NCBI GenBank assembly: GCA_037903475.1 | Contig: JBAJFG010000047.1 | Span: 4,316,001 to 4,380,000, forward strand | Origin: Ancylostoma caninum | Lineage: Eukaryota; Nematoda; Chromadorea; Rhabditida; Ancylostomatidae | Length of the DNA: 64,000 nt | Reading direction: 5' to 3' | Shown here: positions 29,301-40,669 of the stretch, in pieces | Layout of the letters: the number at the start of each line of letters is the position of its first letter | Position numbering within the stretch: position 1 is the stretch's first letter | The notes under the pieces: generated by a model | The model's database searches: none | Told to the model about the DNA's origin: nothing | What the model saw: only the letters and a program-made list of their open reading frames with translations | Position numbers and translations under genes: made by a program

Positions 29301-32300
29301 CAAGAAACTTGTTAACGATTTGTGGTAAGGCACAATGTTTAAATGAATGAACTAGGGTACCAAACTCAAGGCCTCACACCGAATATGAACACGGCTCAAC
29401 GAAGTAATCTACCTACGGAAAAAATCATGACACGCTCCAAATAGTGACTGAAATAGGGCAACCAAAAATTGGGATTACAAAACCAACTAGTAAAGTAACG
29501 CCAAATTGGTGAGGGTTTTTCTGGTGGGGCCGAGTGGAGAAGGAATCTGAGCAGGTGACAATCGTCGCAGTGGTTACCCGCCCGCTCCGTTCTAACTGGC
29601 TCCTGGAACCCCACCATTTTCACGGGCGTTCGTTTCATCTCTTGTGACCTCCATGGTAGGAGAAACATACTGGTAACGCTGCTGGGATCACCTCATGCCG
29701 AATAGATTAACGGACTTCCGCTCCGTACTAGTTGCTGCATAACGAGATCTCCTCTAGAAAGTCTCATCACAATAAGTTGCTAAGTTTCAGCTGTTTGCAC
29801 ATTGAGGACATCGTTATTTGAGCTAAAGAGAGTCGCATGTGCAGACCGTAACAGGATGACGCTCCTCGAGGAAATACTGTCTGACATTTTCAAGAATCAG
29901 TTTGGCACGAACCTTTCAACATTGCAGAAACAACAACAAGACCAGTGCCATCTACAACGTTGATTGATAGCTGTGACAATATGACACCGTACATTCGCCA
30001 AAGGATAGTCGATATTCATAACGAGTACAGGTGGGATTTGTGAGCATTTATAGCTGCACCACAGCGAAAGCCTGTTAGGAGAAGATAAATCAAGATCTCA
30101 AAGAAAATCGAGAAGAAGGATCACACCAAGTTACCCTGCATGAGCAAGTAATCATTTGCAGAGTTTTCATGACCATCTATGAATGTTGCATGTACGACAA
30201 ATGTAAGAATCACACGCCAAGCTGAGAGTATATCGAAATCCGAAAGCTACGAAACGAATAGCTGTATTCTCCTGGAAGTGTAGTCGCAATATAACTGCTA
30301 CGAAGAAGATATAAAAAGGTGGCCAACTTGTATTAGTGCGTATCTAGCCACTTGGACCATACGTGCAGAATTGAAACCCTAAATCTGACACTTTTCGTTA
30401 CTTCCAGCGTTGGTGGCACTTCTTCAGTCATTTTCACATTCCCAAATTATTTTTTCTTGCTCATTAGATTGTGATTTTGCAAATTTTTTTGCACCTGGGC
30501 CAAGACAGCGATGACAGCGCACGACTGTTTACCTTCTACGTTTTCCACAGTGAGGTGTTTTTAGACATCACAATTAACCATATTATTTTGCATGATTTCG
30601 CCATTCGTCTAAAGAAATCGACAATCTTCTTACAGATCGATAGATATTAATGTGGCATGAGATGGGAACAGCTATTCCTTATACTATTAGGGCGATGTTA
30701 AAGACCATATAGGTAAACTGCAAAGAACGGGTACTTACAGAAACACTCTTATAGCTCGAAACAAAATGATTAGCTACGCTGGAACGTGTGACTAGATGTG
30801 AAACTCGTCCGCCATGCTATATGGTTCCCGCAGACGTCGCAAAGCGGCTGCTTGACCTATTGGCACCTCATTAGCGAGCAGCCAATCAAAACGCTGCTAT
30901 AACACAGACCTTAATTACAGTGATCCAGAAGGCCGTCCCCCAGCGCCAAACAATGCTCATGTGCATATTGAATAGAAATTTCTTTGTAGGTAACACAAAT
31001 TGCTATGGAGCGCGGTTTATTTCGTGTTCAACGATTCAACTTAACGTTCTATTCAAAGTCGTGAGAGCGGTTCAAGTTTTCTAGATAAGCTCTGCACTAC
31101 CAATATCCCCTTCACATCTGTTCATTTCACCCAAGCAAGCCAGATAACACCGAGCATCCAGTCGACGGGCAAACTCATCACGTGTCCGACCGATTAAACG
31201 GAGCAACAGCAGCTGATCGTCAATGGATGACAAGCGAATACTGTATAGTGTAGCCTGGCTCTTGTAAGATGTGTTCTGGTAACGTGGCAAAAACCTAGCG
31301 ATTAACACATGACCATCATTGAGCGGAGGTCCAGTGGTTTTGATCAGAGCCTGAATAGAGAAATCCTAAGAATGAAGACAGAATTGTCATAAACGGTATT
31401 CGCCATCCATTGACGATTGGCTGTTTTTGCCATGGCACTCTAATCCGCTTGATCGGTGAGATAGGTGACGAGTTCGTCCGTCGACTAGATGTATAGTTTT
31501 GTCTGACCACAAAGTTGGATGAACAAGTGTGAGGAAGACTTTGATGATGTGGAGCGTGAATAGATAAAATTTTAACCGCTTTCAGCCCTCTAAAGACACT
31601 CCAACAGGTTTTACGATCAGAGAGAATGGAATTCACTTATAGGCGTATTTTTAGATCACAACTGGCAAAAGGACAAGTTAGAAGCGGTAAACCAGGAAAA
31701 GCGAATCTTTATACAGCCACTAATATCTACAAGATGGTGAGTATTTTAAAAAAAACATTAATATCCACATACTATACATACGAGCACTCAACATTTGCTG
31801 GTGCACGTTCATGTTTCGGGGTTCAGAAACATTGCTGGCAGTTCATTAGGAAATTCGAGTTAGGCTTGATAAATAACCTTTTTCAGGAATATTTCTTCAC
31901 TGAACTCATGTATGCGCAATATTGAAATCATTTCAAGTGTAATTTTAAGAGATATGATCTGACACTGGAGGAAGAAGCACAGGCATATGTTGATTCATGC
32001 CCACGAGGCGGTTCAGCTCTATCAACACGCCCACAGTCTGGTGAAAACATCGAAGTTAATCCATCACAGACAATTTCGTGTCTCGTCGCAGTTGAAAATG
32101 TATGGCTATTGCACTTCTCTGTGTCAGCACCAGATCTTGTCACGATAAAATTTAGGCACTGACAACATGGTGGGAACAAATTCTGATCAACGGAATCAAT
32201 TACAAAGTGAAGTACAACTCATTTTTAGAAAACAAGCCATTAGCACCCACCAAGTTCACTCAGGTTAGTAATTCATTACACATATTAGGTCGGAAAACTT

Positions 32301-33757
32301 TCCCGCTACTGTCTTCTCTTTTCGTAAATCTTTTTGCAGTTGTTCAGGAACTTTCTATCCGAAGCATATATGGAGGCTAGGCAATAGTCTTTTCATAGCG
32401 AAATTCCGCCCGCATTCCGTCACGGTTACGGCCGGAAAATCGTCATTGACTAGAAGCATGTTCAACTGCTTCTGCTTTGAGAATTCATAAAACACGATAA
32501 CTAAAGCCGCAAAAAATATACGTCGTATGATAGGCGCCTTCACCCTTCACTGTCTCTTACTACACCTTAGATGTTTGGTCCCACAGGTTTGAAGGCGGCG
32601 ATCTCTGCCTGAGATAGACCAGGGTTTGGTCGACTGGTGGAGTTGGTTGGAGAGCGCCTCCTGGAGCTGTTTGAAGAGAGTCCGCGGCGTGATGCCTGTG
32701 AGCTAGTGAAGGAACTTCGATGCTATCATAATACAATAGTTGTTCATCTATATCTTAGCAAGGAGGCAACGGAATGCGACGCTTGCATCCATCCTGATTT
32801 GAGCTGCCACAGCCTCAAGTGGTGAGAGAAGTGTGCACAAAGTTTTTGACTTTCCAATGCACAGTGTTTGGTGGAATTAAAGTGGAACCACTCATCTGCA
32901 GCTGCTGCCAATAAGCCCCATTGCTACCACCTGTCAACAATGATGCCACCTATATCGTGTAATTATTGGTTGTGTTGAAAAAGAACCATAAATTCGAAAA
33001 GACAGCTCAGAAGTGGCGGGAAACTTTTCCGACAACCTAATATTTGCATTACGACTTATCCACCTTACGCATTCATCACATTTTTGAGGAGTTTTGCGGA
33101 TTGGGTAGTTTCTTCATTTTGCAGATTGGGTAGGTCCTTCTCTGTTAACCAAGGAATTACCATAAGAAAACATATCTCCAAACATCAGATAAAACTTGGA
33201 ATATCACAGAAAGCTGCAATCCTTGGTATTCATGAGGTGCCTATTTTTAATAGATGCTCAGAAAACGTTGAATAGAATAAAAGCCGCTCGAGCCAAATTC
33301 ACCTCAATTGAGGCTAAATTTCTGGCGTTTGTCGCCTGCCTCAGAGCTCCTAAATTTCTGAGATTAGGAGTATCGAGGAACTAAAGAAGTAGCTAGGATA
33401 AGGGGGCAAAGTGGTAATATTTATTCACTTTTCTTAATATTTATCCATCCTTTTCTGTAACAACATTCCAGATGGCATGGGCTCTCACGTACAAAATTGG
33501 ATGCGCCGTCAAACGCTGCGATTTTGGAACAGTTGTTGTGTGTCGGTATCGTCCACGGTAATGAACCACGCTAATAATATTTAATAATATATTACTGAGA
33601 TCGAGTGAGAAATTAGACTGTTGTATGCCTTTCGACTACTCACGCCTGCATTTACAGGGGAAATATCGACAAAGCGCAGATCTATATCGTTGGCCAGGTT
33701 TGTGCAGCATGTAAATCTTCATGCATGGATGGCCTCTGTCCAACTCCACCGAATTAG
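26372..33757 (+). CDS. Multi-repeat cysteine-rich protein with C-terminal CAP (SCP/TAPS) domain
   Basis: Exons 26372-28614, 29928-30030, 31655-31736, 31938-32099, 32156-32263, 33472-33557 and 33658-33757 (stop 33755-33757), all phase-compatible, about 960 residues. The first exon alone carries 27 tandem repeats of about 25 residues with pattern C-x4-5-C-x6-10-C-x4-C (typical CxxDxDCPxxPxxxCxxxxC) and no intron, then a Thr-rich, mucin-like linker (ACA/ACT codons, about 28492-28590). The remaining exons encode one CAP domain: IVDIHNEYR, SGENIE, WWEQI, KFTQMAWALTYKIGC and CAP2 motif VVVCRYRPRGNI, ending with a C-terminal Cys hinge. CAP proteins of this kind are secreted in strongylids. The N terminus and signal peptide are not resolved. 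Two CAP-cavity histidines appear replaced. Confidence 0.92.
28615..29927 (+). other. Intron of the Cys-repeat/CAP gene
   Basis: Donor GTAACC at 28615, acceptor ATTGCAG at 29921-29927, phase 1 on both sides. No element recognised inside. Confidence 0.8.
30031..31654 (+). other. Large intron of the CAP gene
   Basis: Splits the conserved HNEYR-S of the CAP domain (codon AG|A). Donor GTGGGA, acceptor ATTTTTAG. No element recognised inside. Confidence 0.8.
32285..33040 (+). mobile_element. Internally deleted mariner in a CAP-gene intron
   Basis: Ends TTAGGTCGGAAAACTTTCCC and, from the right, TTAGGTTGTCGGAAAAGTTT, bordered by TA on both sides (32283-32284 and 33041-33042). It is 756 bp, against about 1.3 kb for intact mariners. 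The inside keeps a piece of transposase helix-turn-helix (ERLLELFEESPRRDACELV, then HNTIVVHL at about 32640-32760) in the same orientation as the host gene; the catalytic part is missing. It lies wholly in the intron 32264-33471. Confidence 0.87.
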
Positions 33758-34139
33758 GCATGAAAGAGTTTCGTATATACTTGATATTTATACAGATATT
33801 GCTCTCATAAGAACGAAGAATAAATTGGCTTGGAGTTCTGACTTACTCTGAAATTTGGATCGATCAAAGATACATCTATCTTTACATCATTTGAATTTTC
33901 ACTTTGCCCAAATTATTGAAGCTCATTGTTGATGTCATTATTGCGGTCAACCCCTTGCATGTAATGCAGTCGTCGGACCCGAATTTTTAGGTTTTTCATG
34001 TGTACATATAGCATGAAATGAATGCAAAATCAAAACGTAGGGAATAGATGATCGAAATGAAGACAAGACCGCATGTCGAAAGATTGAAAGCCGTGTCTCA
34101 CTTCGGCTTTGCGTGTTGGACATGTCGACAGGCGTTGGG
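33758..34139. other. 3' flank of the CAP gene
   Basis: AATAAA-like words at about 33818-33826 could serve polyadenylation. Nothing else is seen. Confidence 0.4.
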
Positions 34140-34440
34140 CTACCACGGTGTGCATACTCAGTACCTCACGATATTTCTATTCTTGAACTCTATGGCAACT
34201 TCTCGAGCAGGATTTCTCCGTAGTGTAACGACATCACCATCGACGTCAGGAGCAGGATTCGACAAAGCGACACTGTCTTGCCGAAACTATTCAGCGCCAC
34301 TATCAAGCACGTCATGCGATGACTAGAATGCAACACCATGGGAGTGTGAGCTGATGGCCTGCTACTACACCACCTTCGCTTCGCTGATGACATTGTCCTT
34401 ATGACACCTGACATTATCCATGGGGAACTACGACAATACT
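34140..34440 (+). mobile_element. RTE reverse transcriptase fragment
   Basis: Plus-strand translation, with frame changes, shows ELYGNFSSRISP, a PKLFSATIKHVMR-like block and HHLRFADDIVLMTPDI, the central RT motifs of RTE elements (FADD holds the catalytic aspartates). Stops and frameshifts are present. No ends found. Confidence 0.8.
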
Positions 34441-35171
34441 ACCAGAAATGGACAGTTTTTTTTGGCACTGTCATTTTCAACACTGTTATTGTTCTGCTCT
34501 GGCGCTCACTTACTGCGGCTTCCAACTTCACGGCTATGGGCTGTTTGTCTGGCTTCTTGAGCTTTTCTACAACTTCACGGATCTGGTGTATAATACATCT
34601 GCATTGAGTGTAGCCCAGATACTATCATGTGTTTCAGCATCTCTTTCATCCGTGGCTGGAAATTTTCTCGTGTCACTCACCCGTGTCCCTGTCATCGTGG
34701 GGTCCCTGTTCCAAACATGCATTGCTCATATCTACTCTCCGCAATGTATCTGATGTTTTCAAAATTGGACATACTCTGCCTCAGCTATGCTTCGACTACC
34801 GGCCCCTGTTTTTTGCTAATTTTTCAATCCGATGAACTCGTCGTCATTCCTGATAGGTTCTCCATCTCTTTTACTATGTTTTCTAGCTGTTCCTTTATTA
34901 GTGCGGTTCCAAATTTCCTGCTCACCTCTCTTTTGCTAGGTGCTGATATGCGTTTGCCCGCCACTTCACTGTGGCGTCACATAGCACATTGCAGCAAGAC
35001 TCCATTGCCTTATGACCCTTTTCATCTATTACGTTAACGGCCGATATGTTGCAACAGACTTGACGAACAAGTAAAGAGTAACGACAGAGACCGAACTTGT
35101 ATAGGAAATTACGAAAAGACACTACGAGTAACTGACTGCCGACCGCATTAGGTGGTGTAGTACACGCTACA
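34441..35171. other. Intergenic, open but unrecognised
   Basis: Overlapping open frames are present on the plus strand (about 34448-35037) but show no family motif. It may be more of the RTE relic or the 3' flank of the MULE gene. Confidence 0.35.
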
Positions 35172-37336
35172 CTAGTGCATTGCGAAACTCACGCGATCTA
35201 CGTGTGCTGATGTGTCGCGTCCTTTTTGCTCCAGCAGGATTCGTTGCTGCTGATCTACTATATCAGCCCGCACCTCTGGCCTCTGCTCAGACACTGGCTT
35301 TCTGCAGAATGTGGAGATGACCCTGGTAGAGACGGGACGTCGGCCTAGGTTTTCTCGGTATTGGTCCATGCACCGGTCGATCTTCTCCCTCCGCTCGATG
35401 TCCCTCTTGCGGAGTTTCCGATAGATGCACTGGAAAGATTTCTGAATAGGACTTGGTGCTGCTAATCTTCTTGAACGTTACCTTTTGCAAGTTCCGGAGG
35501 GTGCACAAAGCCCGGTTATTGGATCCTCTAATGCACTCGATAGTCTTTCTAACCGGTGCATACTTCTCCCTCACTGAATGTCTTAGCACTCTCAAAATAA
35601 ATTGCTTGTAGTATTTATAATTAGAATTAAGTTGAGATTTGGGACCTACTTGTGGTAAGTCTCTGCTACATTGCTCGTATGAAGTTCCTTCTTGTCCCAT
35701 TTGTACCAGATCTCCTTGAAGGGCCCATCGTACCAGGTTTTGTGCAGGTACGCGAGGAACTTTTGGCACTTGAGGTAGGAAGGATGGCCTCTCGGCATAC
35801 TCAGACGATGGAAGGCTGGTACCTTTCTATACAAATGAGGGGGAAGCAATACTAGGCCTTTGATTCTTTAGTCGCCACTTCCGTACTCTGATATCTTTCA
35901 TGTCCTCTTCATGCCTCGAGCTAATGCGCTTTGCTCGCATGCCTAAGAGAGATGGAAACCGCAACTCTTCTCACATTCCATGGGGAAGTGTTTCTGTAAA
36001 AGAAAGTGTTAAAGGATTCTTATGGATTCGCATGTCTGTAGCAGGATTACAAGTCCTACCTTTTGCCCGCAAGAGCTGCTTTCTCGAAATCTAGAATAAT
36101 TCTCAGGGTTGTTACGTTCACTTCGAGTGCATGCAGTTCCTGCTTCACCATACCGAAAACCTTAGCGTACACGTCCACTTTTTTGTTACGGGTCAGGACG
36201 TGGAATATAGACACGTCTGAAAGCAAAATTTGTGTGCAAAATGTTAATGTTCGAAAAGTGATGTCGTATCTGCGCCAGCGTTACAGATCCCATGTATCGT
36301 CTACAGCTGTCCATGCTCTCCTAGCTCCTCAGGGGGTAGTTTATGAATTCCATCTGTGACAAGGGCGACAAGTCCATTGTCGACAACGGCCTAAAATATA
36401 CATATTATTGAGTGGCTGTTATGTTCATTTAAGTCTCTATCCCCACTTTTATGGTTACATTTGAAAATAGATGTAGAACCCTGGACTGTTGTACTTGAGG
36501 AAGCTGGAGCCAGCCATGAGGGTACTGAGCCTTTCCGGGACATCGACATATTTACAAGCTTGCTATTTGCTTCCTTCGCTTCTCGTACCCGTAGTCGTGG
36601 AACTCATCCATCGGTGTTTGAACCTCTTCCAAAGCAGCAACCCTTTAATAGAACGGAAGTGAACGGAAGAATGAAAAAAATCTTACTCAGGTCGATAATT
36701 GTAGGAAAAGCGTCGAACATGTCCTGCCATAACTTCTGCACTACTGAATCAGCTAACCTAGCGTCTTGCCGAATCTCCACAGGTTGAGGTGGGGAGCGGC
36801 TAGTGGTTGATAAACTGATGCTTGAAGCTAAGGATGGAGGCGCAGTTGGAGCGTGGGAAGAAGACGCTGGTGAATGCCGCGGAGAAGCCGCAGGAAAGGT
36901 CTCGGTCATACTAGACGACAACGCAGAATCTACACAAAAGCTTGAGGACGCAGAGGATTGCTCAATGAAGCTTGTTGATGCTTGCAAGCATGGAGACGCG
37001 AAAGACTGTTATGGTGATGGAGGAGTAGTGGTGGACAGGAGGCGAGGATTTACGAAGCGTGGCGGTAGACGTGGCGAAGCTGGGAGCACCGATACAACGC
37101 GAAATGAAGCTTGTGACTGCGCTAAGGAGACGTAACAACAAAATTGTTAGGGGTATAGGAGGAGGGAGTAATGATGAGTAGTTTTTGGTTAGGATTGAAA
37201 GAAGCATTGTTATAAGACATTGTGAAGGAATAGTGTTAAAGAGGGCTGACCTACCTTTTATATGTTTACAAGCAAAGGTGTCAAAGGCGTCCTCGTGAAT
37301 TTGACACCTTGTTGACTCATTCGAATCCCATTTCAT
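35172..37336 (-). pseudogene. MULE transposase-like gene, 3' part intact, middle damaged
   Basis: The C-terminal exons splice perfectly on the minus strand: 35650-35849, 35482-35590 and 35172-35429, with introns of 59 and 52 bp. They encode YLKCQKFLAYLHKTWYDGPF, NVAETYHK, LRHSVREKYAPVRKTIE and LRKRDIERREKIDRCM, the hallmark C-terminal region of Mutator-like (MULE) DDE transposases; the Glu of NVAETYH fits the third catalytic residue. Upstream blocks include VTDGIHKLPPEELGEHGQL (about 36310-36390) and LRIILDFEKAALAGK (about 36068-36110), holding the two Asp positions. Between them at least one junction and the IKGLVLLPP stretch (about 35845-35870) need a frame change. Further exon-like pieces run to 37336. 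It could be a decayed transposon or a host-captured gene with assembly errors. Confidence 0.75.
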
Positions 37337-37747
37337 GTATTGCGGTTACACTTAACACTCATAGCCAATTTTTGCGCCTACATGTTATGGTCATAGCTAG
37401 CGCATATAAATACATACAGTATTATAGCCATCACAATATATTCTCTTTACTTTCTTCTTTCCACTCCAAGACACGCATTTACATTTATTCTCATTTCTAT
37501 CTATTCCCGTGAAATACTCATTTAAACACAACGCAACTAAAAATAAACAATTCGCGAATATGGAAAAATTTTTACAAGTTGTGGGTGTGAAAACATTTTT
37601 TTAAATTCAAAGACACCTTCACTGGTAATGGCAGAGACTTGCGAAAGCCAACGGGTCAAGTCAACTCATGCGCGCAGGTATTTCCCACTAACAGAGTTGT
37701 TTACGTAGTGCCCGGAAAGTCTCTTAAACCAGACCTAGGTGATTCAA
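37337..37747. other. Intergenic
   Basis: Nothing recognised. Confidence 0.4.
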
Positions 37748-37821
37748 GTGAGACGAGATCGTAGGCTGCGCATCTGTGGGTTCCTCGCAGCCTATGCTAA
37801 CAGCACAATATCTTGTCTCAC
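37748..37821. repeat. 74-bp two-stem hairpin
   Basis: Outer stem GTGAGACGAGAT (37748-37759) pairs with ATCTTGTCTCAC (37810-37821) with one mismatch that is G:U in one RNA orientation. Inner stem TAGGCTGCG (37762-37770) pairs perfectly with CGCAGCCTA (37786-37794). The size fits a microRNA-like precursor or a small fold-back repeat; sequence alone cannot decide. Confidence 0.7.
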
Positions 37822-37964
37822 AGGCTGCTTCATAAAAACATGATCAAATAATATAGATCAGAACTTCAGGACCTCCGAACACCTTTCCATGGTCCAGGGA
37901 CGAGACCATGGTTATGTACATGAGCATGTTTCTGTTATAAATGACATGTCATGACTGTGATAAG

Positions 37965-38280
37965 AATAAAAGCAAAGGATAAGGTGGTCGGCGTTAATCA
38001 ATCCCGATTTGTGTGATGTGCATCGACTTCATCTGAGCATCGTAGAGGCACTGAATGCGTATGCGCCCTATACATATAGCGACCTAGGGGAGGGGGGGGG
38101 AGGGGTGGCGAGGGGGCATCCGATAAACCAAGTCAGTGCTTCACCCTCCCAGACTCCTCTGGTAACAATTTACCGACCCCGGGGGGATGGAAGGCTTGGT
38201 TGGCCTCGGGCAGTATTGAACCATCGATGGTGCGATCGAACAGCAGGTCTGTTACCACTGCTCTACGCTCCCCTGATGAT
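37965..38280 (-). mobile_element. Putative tRNA-derived SINE
   Basis: Minus-strand head GGGAGCGTAGAGCAGTGGTA (from about 38270) resembles a tRNA 5' end with an A box (TAGAGCAGTGGTAA, 38252-38265). Some 30 bp on is a B-box-like GGTTCAATACT (38212-38222). A non-tRNA body with C- and G-tracts follows, to about 37965. Promoter spacing is right for RNA polymerase III, but the cloverleaf is not intact. No target duplication identified. Confidence 0.6.
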
Positions 38281-38644
38281 TATGATATGTACTGTGAAGA
38301 AGAATGTATCGGAATGTCACCCGAGTCAAACACTGAGGCACTCTGGATACGTGAAGAATTATCTAATGCACGTTATAACAAGAGCTATCCTTCCTGTCTC
38401 GGCTGATTTTCAATCAAGTGCCCTATTGAAAGAAGATATTTAGAAGTGACTAAGTGGCAGACGCGGAGAGTGGCGGAGGGGGGGGGGGAGGGCGCCCACC
38501 TTGAGAATGGGTCGCCACATTTCTGAAATTACTTTACATCACACATAAAAATCTTGCATTAGTCTATTTTCAATTGTTTATTTTTACTGTTATTTTTAAA
38601 GCAATTTTTATTACTTGATCATCATTACAATCAATATTTTTTAA

Positions 38645-38735
38645 TTTTACTTTCCGTCTGGGTACCCAAAGCGGCGGATAACCCACTTTTTCCCCAAGCC
38701 CCCCCCCCGCCCACTTTCTGCTCCCACAGCCACTG
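38645..38735. repeat. Dispersed GC-rich hairpin repeat, copy 2
   Basis: Shares with 14970-15062 the sequence GGCGGA-(A/T)AACCCAC/GACCCCAC, CACTTTTT(C)CCCA, a long C run and CCACTTTCTGC. Its stem (GGGTACC with GGATAACCC) is degraded. A related C/G-tract at 38459-38495 may be an adjoining fragment. Confidence 0.65.
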
Positions 38736-38831
38736 AAGTGACTGTTTGTTTTTTTTGCTGGACACGCCCCCTTCAGGATCACCGAACACTTGTCTCAGGC
38801 TCGAGCTCCCTCGAGCTTCTGCAAACGCCAC

Positions 38832-40149
38832 CCCGCTGAAAGAAGAGCGGCTTCTCTTGTCGGCAAGAGTCCATTGATCCTAGAATGAGTATGTACTTAA
38901 CAACTGATCATAACACGCTCTTGTCAAATGTCAAGTCCGCGACAATAACAAGGTTTCAACGTTGCACAGCTTTTGAGTAATCTGACATCCGACATTCGTG
39001 CATTACAGTCTGGTCTCATAACCTGACCCTTGTCATTGGGTCTCTTCTGTTCATTTTCCTTATTTATTCGATATATCGTCGTCCTGTGGCATGGCAACTG
39101 TCTGGCTCTACCAGTGCTATTTTTAGAGGTCGCTCGAAAGGGTCAAATGCTATGGAGCGTCATACCATCTATGGAACTCTGGTGGAATCCATGAACGTTC
39201 CCGGGAAGTCCCTCAGCTACCAGCTCTTCCGAATTCATTAGGCGTCTCGAGTAGAACGCGACATAGCTGGTCATATTTACCATAACTTATCCTAGATAAC
39301 TGAGGCGAATATTCCAAGAAAAGCACGCCCATTTTTACCCCATCAACTCGAACATTTCAAAACATTGGGTAGGTGACACCACAGCATTCATGAATTCCGC
39401 CACTGGAAAGCCAATGCCAAATGTTTTTTTTTTCTGAAGCAAAGCGTCTTTTACGTGCAGGGTACGTCCTGCTACGGCTTCGGATAACTTTTAAGCCTCG
39501 TCAGAATGCCAAGGGAGCTAAGTGTCGGAACTGTTGTTTTTCGCTCATTTGACGTCCCATTTCTTGAGCTTAATTCCTATAGCCTAATGCCAGAAGTGAT
39601 GGTTTTGAAAGGGAAACATAAGAAATACAACAATAAATGTGAGCCAATAAAGTAGTAAGAGTTAATTTCAACAGCAGACTTTGCTCACTTTTTATTGATG
39701 TTTTGCTGCTATGATATTACCATTTTTAAATGCTTATTTTCAATTCTTTGGCCTCGGTGTTTTTAAGTCTTTCCCTTTTCTAGAACAGTACACACCGAAT
39801 TCTCTCACAACTCTCAAGAGAAAAATTTCAGTGACAGCCACTGTTCAGAGCTCACTTTTATCGTGGCGCTCCAACTATCAACGGTCACTCTTAAGCAATT
39901 TTTCAACACATTTTCTTAATCAAAAAATAGACCCATCACTTAGAAGTAGACAACCGAATGTCATTAACTGCTCGTGTTACTTTTGTCAAACATATAAGCA
40001 AAAGGATTCAAGCTCCACGAAAAAGGCTGCTGACCCATGACCTTTCCGGGACAGTCGCAGCAGGCATAATATACCCTTGAGGCCACATGTCCATCTCGTA
40101 TGAAATCCAACGACGCAAAAACCTCCAACAATAGGAAGCCTAGTATTAT
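38832..40149. other. Intergenic
   Basis: No gene or repeat supported. Confidence 0.4.
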
Positions 40150-40669
40150 AGAAGACGCATGAATATATACAAAATGTAGTGTAGTATAGTATCCTTCACG
40201 TGTACTACGGGTGTAGTAGCATAGAGGAAGCACAGATATAGCATAGATACAGACATGGTACAGATATATACATAGCTGTAGTACAGGTAATGTTTCGACA
40301 TAGCGTTGCTATAGTACAGGTGCAGAGGGACGTAGTATAGCTGTAGTACAGGTATAGTATCACAGTAGTACGGGCGTAGTATATGCATAGTACAGACATA
40401 TTAGCGGTATAGCATAGGCGTAGTAAGATATATTACAGCTTTACTATAGTGCTGCCTGGGTGTAGCCGGTTTAGTATAAATATAGTAAAGCGTTGTTTAG
40501 GTACAGTACAGGTATAGTATAGATCTAATACAGGTGTAGTACAAATAGTGCACATGCAAAGTATAGCTATAGTATAGCTGTTCCTTAGGTATAGCACAGG
40601 TACAGTATAGGTGCATGCATAGCATAGGCCTAGTCATAGTATACCATGTACAGGTATAGTATAACCATA
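40150..40669. repeat. Degenerate TATAGTACAG minisatellite, left part
   Basis: About 500 bp of imperfect units of 10-12 bp built on GGTATAGTACAG / GCATAG. The pattern continues after the inserted Tc3-like element at 42255-42345. Tyr/Cys/Leu-rich frames over it are artefacts. Confidence 0.88.

Noticed and set aside
36604..36987. Ser/Pro-rich minus frame as an independent gene
   Set aside because: Better explained as an exon of the MULE-like gene, ending at a donor in frame.
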